This document shows, piece by piece, positions 58,986-64,000 of a stretch of 64,000 bases of DNA. How positions within the stretch are numbered: the stretch's first letter is position 1; every line of letters starts with the position of its first letter. The stretch lies in assembly GCA_964019425.1 (NCBI GenBank), contig OZ025864.1:187001-251000 (forward strand), given 5' to 3'. Under the pieces are notes generated by a model. It did not search any database. It was not told the origin of the DNA and saw only the letters and a program-made list of their open reading frames with translations. Source of the DNA: Flectonema sp. DT1601. Lineage: Eukaryota > Euglenozoa > Diplonemea > Diplonemida > Diplonemidae. Position numbers and translations under genes: made by a program.

Positions 58986-61900
58986 ATGATTCCAATCCGA
59001 GACCTTATTGAAAAGAGATGTGCTGAAAATGAAAATAAAATAGTTTACAGAGTAGTGAACAATGATGGAGATACAAAGAATGTTTCATTTGCGAATGTGA
59101 AGTCGATGATAGGAGAATTTTCCTCCTCAATTTCAAAAATTAAAATTCGTCCGACGAACATTCTCTGTATGTACCCAGAAGGCATTGAAGGACTGAAAGC
59201 TGTTTTAGGTTGCATTTGTATGCAACTTTGCCCGATAGTTACTTCCGCACCGACCAGCTATGGCACCGTAGCTCAATTTCTACCGTATCTGATTGGGGTT
59301 GTTGAAGATGCGAAACCGAGGGTAGCCTGCACTACCAAAGCTGTTTATAAGTTAATAGAAATCATAATTAATGATATCCCCCAGCTGAGGGATATTTCAT
59401 GGGTGGTTACTGATGATGTTGAAGCAGGTGGCGGTGGTATTGACATCCCTCTTCAAAGAGATGGTTCATCAGACAATCCTTACAATGCCGTCGCTATTTT
59501 GTATCCGATGATTGAAAGCCCTCGTGCGAAGGGAATTGTTGTAACTACGACTTGCTTAGCATCTTCATTATCAACCCATTCTGCTCTACTCAACATCACT
59601 CCTAAGGATGTAGTCTGTGGAGGTTACGGTGTCTCATCGGGTGTTGGTTTTGTTCTTAATTTGATTGCACCACTTCAAGTAAACTGCTCATCTGTTTTTC
59701 TTCCACTGAATTCATGTACTGAAAAAAATTATTGTGAAAAATTCTTGCTTCATTTATCTCAAGAGAAGGTAACAATCACAGTTGTTCCTCAATGTTGCTT
59801 ATTGATAACCCAATTAACTGACTTAGGGAATGCGACGACAGAAAAAATTGATTGCAATTTGAAATTTGTTGGAGTTGAAAATTTAATAATGACGACAACG
59901 ATTGGAAGTGTGGGTCACCAACTTTCTAAAATATTAAAAAACGTTGACGGCAGCAACGTGTTTGGAACTTGGATAAGTAACACCCTCCTTGGGGTTGGTG
60001 GAATCATAGACACTGAAACCTGGTGTACGGTATCTCCTACTAAGTTGTTATCAAATGCATCAGTGTGTAGTACAACCCCAGCTGATAGAGGACTACCTCC
60101 ATTGATGTTCGCACCTGTCAAACTCAGTTATGATTTTAATGATATTTTAGTAGTTAATTCAAATTCTAAACAACCATGTGCTAATAGTCATGTTGGTGAG
60201 CTCTGTTTACTCGATACTTCTGGTTCGTTGGTAGCTCCTCAACCAAGCTCTCATTCCAAAGACGGTTTTGACGTTTCAATCGGAGCAAGTATATATATTC
60301 GAACTGGTGACTCTGCTTTCATTTATGGAAATTCAGTTTATATATTTTCTGGGGGAATTGATTACCATTCAACTCCGTATTTCTTAGAGCACATGGTGCA
60401 CGCATTGACTGGCATGGTAACTGTTTTAATTACTGAAAACAGATCAAAGAACTCAACGCCATCTCCTCTGTTCTTATTAGAGACTACGTCTTATATTTCA
60501 GAAAACATCGCAATGGAAACATCAAAAGAAATGTTGAGTCTTTTAACTCAGTTGTATGTGGTTTCAGTTCCACAGGCAGCCATTACTGTGGCCATTACGT
60601 CTTCAAGACTACCCCGCCTACCCGACACAGGTAGGGTTTCTCGAACACTAACACAGCAAACATGGCTTCATGAAACTGACACTCAACCATTTAAAATCAT
60701 AGCAACAGTCACATCAAAGAGTGAAACCGTTAGAAATGGTCTTCAAGCAACATCATCACAAGACATTGAGAATTGGTTGAGAGAGAAGATATCTGAACTA
60801 TTAAACGTATCGCCATCTCTGTTGGATTCGTCAAAGTCTTTCTCATCTTTGGGGCTTACTTCTGTTAATGCAATTGGGCTGACGGGTCATTTATCTGATG
60901 CTCTTGGTGGTTCTTCAGTTAACCCGACATTATTCTATGAATATCCAACTATTGAGGATTTATCTAATGCTTTATTCTCACTTCACTTTTCAACAAGTAT
61001 CCCTGCTGTAGTAAAAAACCAACCAGTGTCAAGACACAACAGATTACCTGAATCAAACATCGCTGTTATTGGAATCGGTTGTCGGTACAAAGATGTTTCA
61101 ACTGTTAGCCAGTTCTATCAAAAAATGACTACATCGACATCTGGTGGAGCTCAAACTCTTGATAAAACTGAAAAACAACTGTTTGATGCATCGTTTTTTG
61201 GAATCAGTGAAAAGGAAGCCACTGTCATGGATCCACAGCAACGACTCTTATTGCATTGTACTTGGGAAGCCTTGGAAGATGCTGGGGTTATTCCAGAGAA
61301 GGTTAAAAACGACCCCATTGGAGTATATATTGGTACATCAAGAAACGACTATGCGTCTGAAATCAAAAACAAAGTAGGAACAACTTCTGGAACATATGTA
61401 AGTACTGGAAATGCCTCATCAATGTCAGCCAACAGAATTAGTTATACGTTTGACTTTTCTGGTCCTAGTGTTGTGAATGATTCTGGTCAGGCGTCTTCGT
61501 TTATAAGCATCTGTGATGCTTGTCAGAGTTTGAGAAGGAATAATTGTATCTATGCGATTGGTGGAGGATCAAACATAGAAATAGAACCATACTGTAACAG
61601 TGATCGTAACAGTGATTCAGATGGTGTTGCAGTTCTACTTTTAACAACGTTATCAAACGCATTGGAATGCAAGCATTCAATATACGGAGTGATATCATCA
61701 AGTGGATCGGTCTCTCAATACTCACATAGCAATCAATCAGTTGAAGACGTCTTGTTTGGTGTAATATCTGGTGATAAGAACATTGGTAGTGTCGAACACT
61801 TATCAAAAGTGGAATCTGCTCTCAGTAGTGTCGACAATTCAATTGAAGAACTGTTGGTTTCTGAGATGCTTTCACAGAAAGGGATTACCAAAAACATAAC

Positions 61901-64000
61901 AATTGATACGACTACAGTTTCGAAATTCGGAAAACTTGGAGCTAGTTCTGGTGTCACTGCAATTATTGCTTCATTGTTAGAGTTAAAAAACAGTCCAGAC
62001 TTGGCAAACACCCTCGTAACAAGCATCGGAAAAGATAACGTTTGTGGTGGAATTCTGTTGGTCCAATCACCAAGATATCCATTTCATGTCGGGGATACGA
62101 CGCAATTATCAAGACAGCAATTCATCATTCCAGTTTCAGGAAAGACGTCGGAGGCTGCTCATAATAACGCATTGTCGTTATCGGCGTTTATGGACATGCA
62201 TAAGACAAGTGTTGAATACGTCGCATCCACCACTTCAAATAATAAATCTCACATGAGGTATAGACTCACTGCTATCGGAAGTGATCCTCAACAAATTTCA
62301 GACCAACTTCGACATGCTGCGAAATCAAGTATTCACGATTCACACAAGTTTTCGAAAACCCCAAAACTCGGATTCTTATTCCCAGGAACAGGTGCTGAAT
62401 GGGTTTCTATGGGTCAGTCGTTAGCAGAGACGTGGCCAGTCTTTAAGTCGACATTAGATGAATTGGATTCTCTGTTTGAAACTATTGGCGTATCACAATA
62501 CAAACCATCGTTACTTTTATCTGAACCAAAGATAGTAAAAGACATGGGATGTGCTCATGCCGCCTCATTTTCAATTCAAATAGGACTTGACAGACTGTGG
62601 AAGTCTTTGGGAGTTCATCCAACTGTTACCATCGGTCATTCACTTGGTGAAGTTGCTGCGGCAGTTTCTTCAGAAAAGATGACATTAATGGACGCTGTTA
62701 GAGTAGTGACGACGAGAGCTAGATCGCTGTCGATAGTATCAGCAGCTGGGTCGATGGTTGCAGCGAGAATGTCAAAACAACAATTGGAAATGTTAATCTC
62801 TAAGTCAGACTCACAATGTGTAATTTCGATCACAAATTCGAGTGAAGACGTTTCATTTTCAGGAACTCAAAGTGACGTATCTGAACTCCTTGAAGAACTT
62901 GATCAAGAAGGAGTCTTTACCAGAACTATGCCGTTCAGCATTCCACTACACAATCCTCAGCTTATGAAAGGTGTGGTTGTGTCAGTTGAAAACACTCTTT
63001 ACGCTGACAGTATCCGTTATCCAAATGAAAATGACGTCAACGATTGCTTCTTCATAACCGACATTGAAACAGTTTCAGATTGGGCATTTCAACTATCAGC
63101 TCCGTTTGATTTTTCAAAACGAATTGAAACTGCTATTAATGATTACGACATCACTCATTTTATTGAACTGTCATGTCACTCATCTTTAGGACAATATGTT
63201 CAAACGATTACAAGTGATCTTGAATGTTCTCCAGTTCCTTTAGTAATTCCGTCAATGAGAAGAAAACATTCTGACCAACTCATTCATCAAGGACTCTGCT
63301 CGCTGTGGTCATCCGGTGTTGAGATTGATTGGAGTGCTGTTCAACAGATTTCGAATACTGAAATTCCTTGGGAATTTAGTAAAAACATTCCTCTATACCA
63401 GTGGGATTATAAACCATATTGGGTTAAAGATTCAGACTTGGTTGGTAAATATAAGGAATCTGGTTTAACGTTAGAGTTCGATCCTGAGCTTCGAATCACA
63501 TCAACAAGTGGTCTGGGAGGATCCTTATTCAAACAATCTTGGTTAAAGAAGATTAGATGGAATGAAATTTCAAGTAGTGAAGCTATTCATAAAAAGATTG
63601 ATTCGGAAATAGTATTCCTCAGTGACAGAATTGACGAACAATTTCGTTCATCTTTGAGTGACATTTCAATTTCTGGTAAAATCACATCTTATGATATGAA
63701 TTTTCTGAATAATATTCATTTTCCTGATCAATCACCTCGTTGTTTAATATTCATGGGTACCCTCTCACAGTTAACAACGCTACTACAGGCGAATAACTCT
63801 GTTGCTTATTTCAATTTTATTTGCGTGGTTACTAGAGGAGCTCATTCAGAGACTGCAGAGCTTCGCAATGCTGTCGATCAGTATTCACAGTGGGGAGCTG
63901 TTTATGCAGCAAGACAGGAATTATTAGTTCCGATGTTGCTGGTTGATTTACCAAGTATTAGTCAAGATGTTCAGTATGGAAGTGCCGTAGCTCACGTCAC
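58986..64000 (+). CDS. Type I polyketide synthase-like protein (partial, runs off window)
   Basis: Open frame from ATG 58986 to the window end, 1671 codons without a stop. Order: residues 1-530 acyl-AMP-ligase (FAAL)-like, but the TSGSTGxPKG loop is replaced by MIESPRAKGIV; 590-680 acyl carrier protein with the phosphopantetheine Ser626 (LGLTSVNAI); 690-1090 ketosynthase (MDPQQRLLLHCTWEALEDAG), whose active-site DTACSSS is NDSGQASSF, so Cys is Gln835, with no recognisable HGTGT and KFGKLGASSG in place of NIGHLEAAAG; 1125-1400 acyltransferase with GHSLGE (Ser1219), a downstream Arg, and His in IPLHNPQ, apparently intact; then a post-AT linker (YQWDYKPYW) and the start of a ketoreductase structural region (VVTRGAHS). 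The condensing and ligase sites look inactive. It could be a loading or scaffold subunit, or a PKS losing function. Confidence 0.85.
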   Translation, partial: MIPIRDLIEKRCAENENKIVYRVVNNDGDTKNVSFANVKSMIGEFSSSISKIKIRPTNILCMYPEGIEGLKAVLGCICMQLCPIVTSAPTSYGTVAQFLPYLIGVVEDAKPRVACTTKAVYKLIEIIINDIPQLRDISWVVTDDVEAGGGGIDIPLQRDGSSDNPYNAVAILYPMIESPRAKGIVVTTTCLASSLSTHSALLNITPKDVVCGGYGVSSGVGFVLNLIAPLQVNCSSVFLPLNSCTEKNYCEKFLLHLSQEKVTITVVPQCCLLITQLTDLGNATTEKIDCNLKFVGVENLIMTTTIGSVGHQLSKILKNVDGSNVFGTWISNTLLGVGGIIDTETWCTVSPTKLLSNASVCSTTPADRGLPPLMFAPVKLSYDFNDILVVNSNSKQPCANSHVGELCLLDTSGSLVAPQPSSHSKDGFDVSIGASIYIRTGDSAFIYGNSVYIFSGGIDYHSTPYFLEHMVHALTGMVTVLITENRSKNSTPSPLFLLETTSYISENIAMETSKEMLSLLTQLYVVSVPQAAITVAITSSRLPRLPDTGRVSRTLTQQTWLHETDTQPFKIIATVTSKSETVRNGLQATSSQDIENWLREKISELLNVSPSLLDSSKSFSSLGLTSVNAIGLTGHLSDALGGSSVNPTLFYEYPTIEDLSNALFSLHFSTSIPAVVKNQPVSRHNRLPESNIAVIGIGCRYKDVSTVSQFYQKMTTSTSGGAQTLDKTEKQLFDASFFGISEKEATVMDPQQRLLLHCTWEALEDAGVIPEKVKNDPIGVYIGTSRNDYASEIKNKVGTTSGTYVSTGNASSMSANRISYTFDFSGPSVVNDSGQASSFISICDACQSLRRNNCIYAIGGGSNIEIEPYCNSDRNSDSDGVAVLLLTTLSNALECKHSIYGVISSSGSVSQYSHSNQSVEDVLFGVISGDKNIGSVEHLSKVESALSSVDNSIEELLVSEMLSQKGITKNITIDTTTVSKFGKLGASSGVTAIIASLLELKNSPDLANTLVTSIGKDNVCGGILLVQSPRYPFHVGDTTQLSRQQFIIPVSGKTSEAAHNNALSLSAFMDMHKTSVEYVASTTSNNKSHMRYRLTAIGSDPQQISDQLRHAAKSSIHDSHKFSKTPKLGFLFPGTGAEWVSMGQSLAETWPVFKSTLDELDSLFETIGVSQYKPSLLLSEPKIVKDMGCAHAASFSIQIGLDRLWKSLGVHPTVTIGHSLGEVAAAVSSEKMTLMDAVRVVTTRARSLSIVSAAGSMVAARMSKQQLEMLISKSDSQCVISITNSSEDVSFSGTQSDVSELLEELDQEGVFTRTMPFSIPLHNPQLMKGVVVSVENTLYADSIRYPNENDVNDCFFITDIETVSDWAFQLSAPFDFSKRIETAINDYDITHFIELSCHSSLGQYVQTITSDLECSPVPLVIPSMRRKHSDQLIHQGLCSLWSSGVEIDWSAVQQISNTEIPWEFSKNIPLYQWDYKPYWVKDSDLVGKYKESGLTLEFDPELRITSTSGLGGSLFKQSWLKKIRWNEISSSEAIHKKIDSEIVFLSDRIDEQFRSSLSDISISGKITSYDMNFLNNIHFPDQSPRCLIFMGTLSQLTTLLQANNSVAYFNFICVVTRGAHSETAELRNAVDQYSQWGAVYAARQELLVPMLLVDLPSISQDVQYGSAVAHV

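Overview
The window is nuclear DNA of a eukaryote, most likely a unicellular one. Several genes carry short GT-AG introns, the domains are eukaryotic (tubulin, cyclin, ELO elongase, PB1), and the non-coding DNA is full of long poly(A)/poly(T) runs. I cannot name the lineage. Two features would fit a group with spliced-leader trans-splicing: all eight host genes lie on the + strand, and most start codons follow a poly-pyrimidine tract plus AG. This is inference.

Layout. 1-37360 is a satellite domain: a 31-bp tandem repeat (about 30 kb in total, on the order of 970 units) in four blocks (449-2098, 3358-4949, 5433-8351, 13332-37360). Successive blocks are separated by copies of one conserved AT-rich spacer. 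The last block is internally organised into higher-order repeats, including a roughly 8-kb duplication and a 734-bp repeat. Three unrelated terminal-inverted-repeat elements sit at the same (TA)n site in different spacer copies: a 0.77-kb non-autonomous element (2301-3073), a 2.9-kb element with an open DDE-type transposase (8555-11476), and a 1.57-kb element with about 188-bp inverted repeats that carries a piece of large-subunit rRNA (11481-13050). A decayed, 5'-truncated LINE (37363-39260) marks the end of the satellite.

39743-64000 is gene-dense. In order: a giant protein joining an arginine-type ADP-ribosyltransferase domain to a complete divergent alpha-tubulin-like domain (three exons); an ELO fatty-acid elongase (three exons); a ubiquitin-like/LRR protein; a TPR protein; a coiled-coil protein followed by a duplicated fragment of its own sequence; a PB1/zinc-finger/TPR protein; a cyclin-fold protein with an SH3-like domain and a long W/D/R/K-rich tail; and a type I polyketide-synthase-like protein that runs off the window. 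In the last one the ketosynthase nucleophile is Gln and the AMP-ligase motif is degenerate, while the acyltransferase looks intact.

No pathway clearly links these genes. The elongase and the PKS-like protein both concern acyl chains, but they are separated by five unrelated genes. The strongest candidates for something undescribed are the ADP-ribosyltransferase-tubulin fusion, the degenerate PKS-like protein, and the rRNA-carrying inverted-repeat element.
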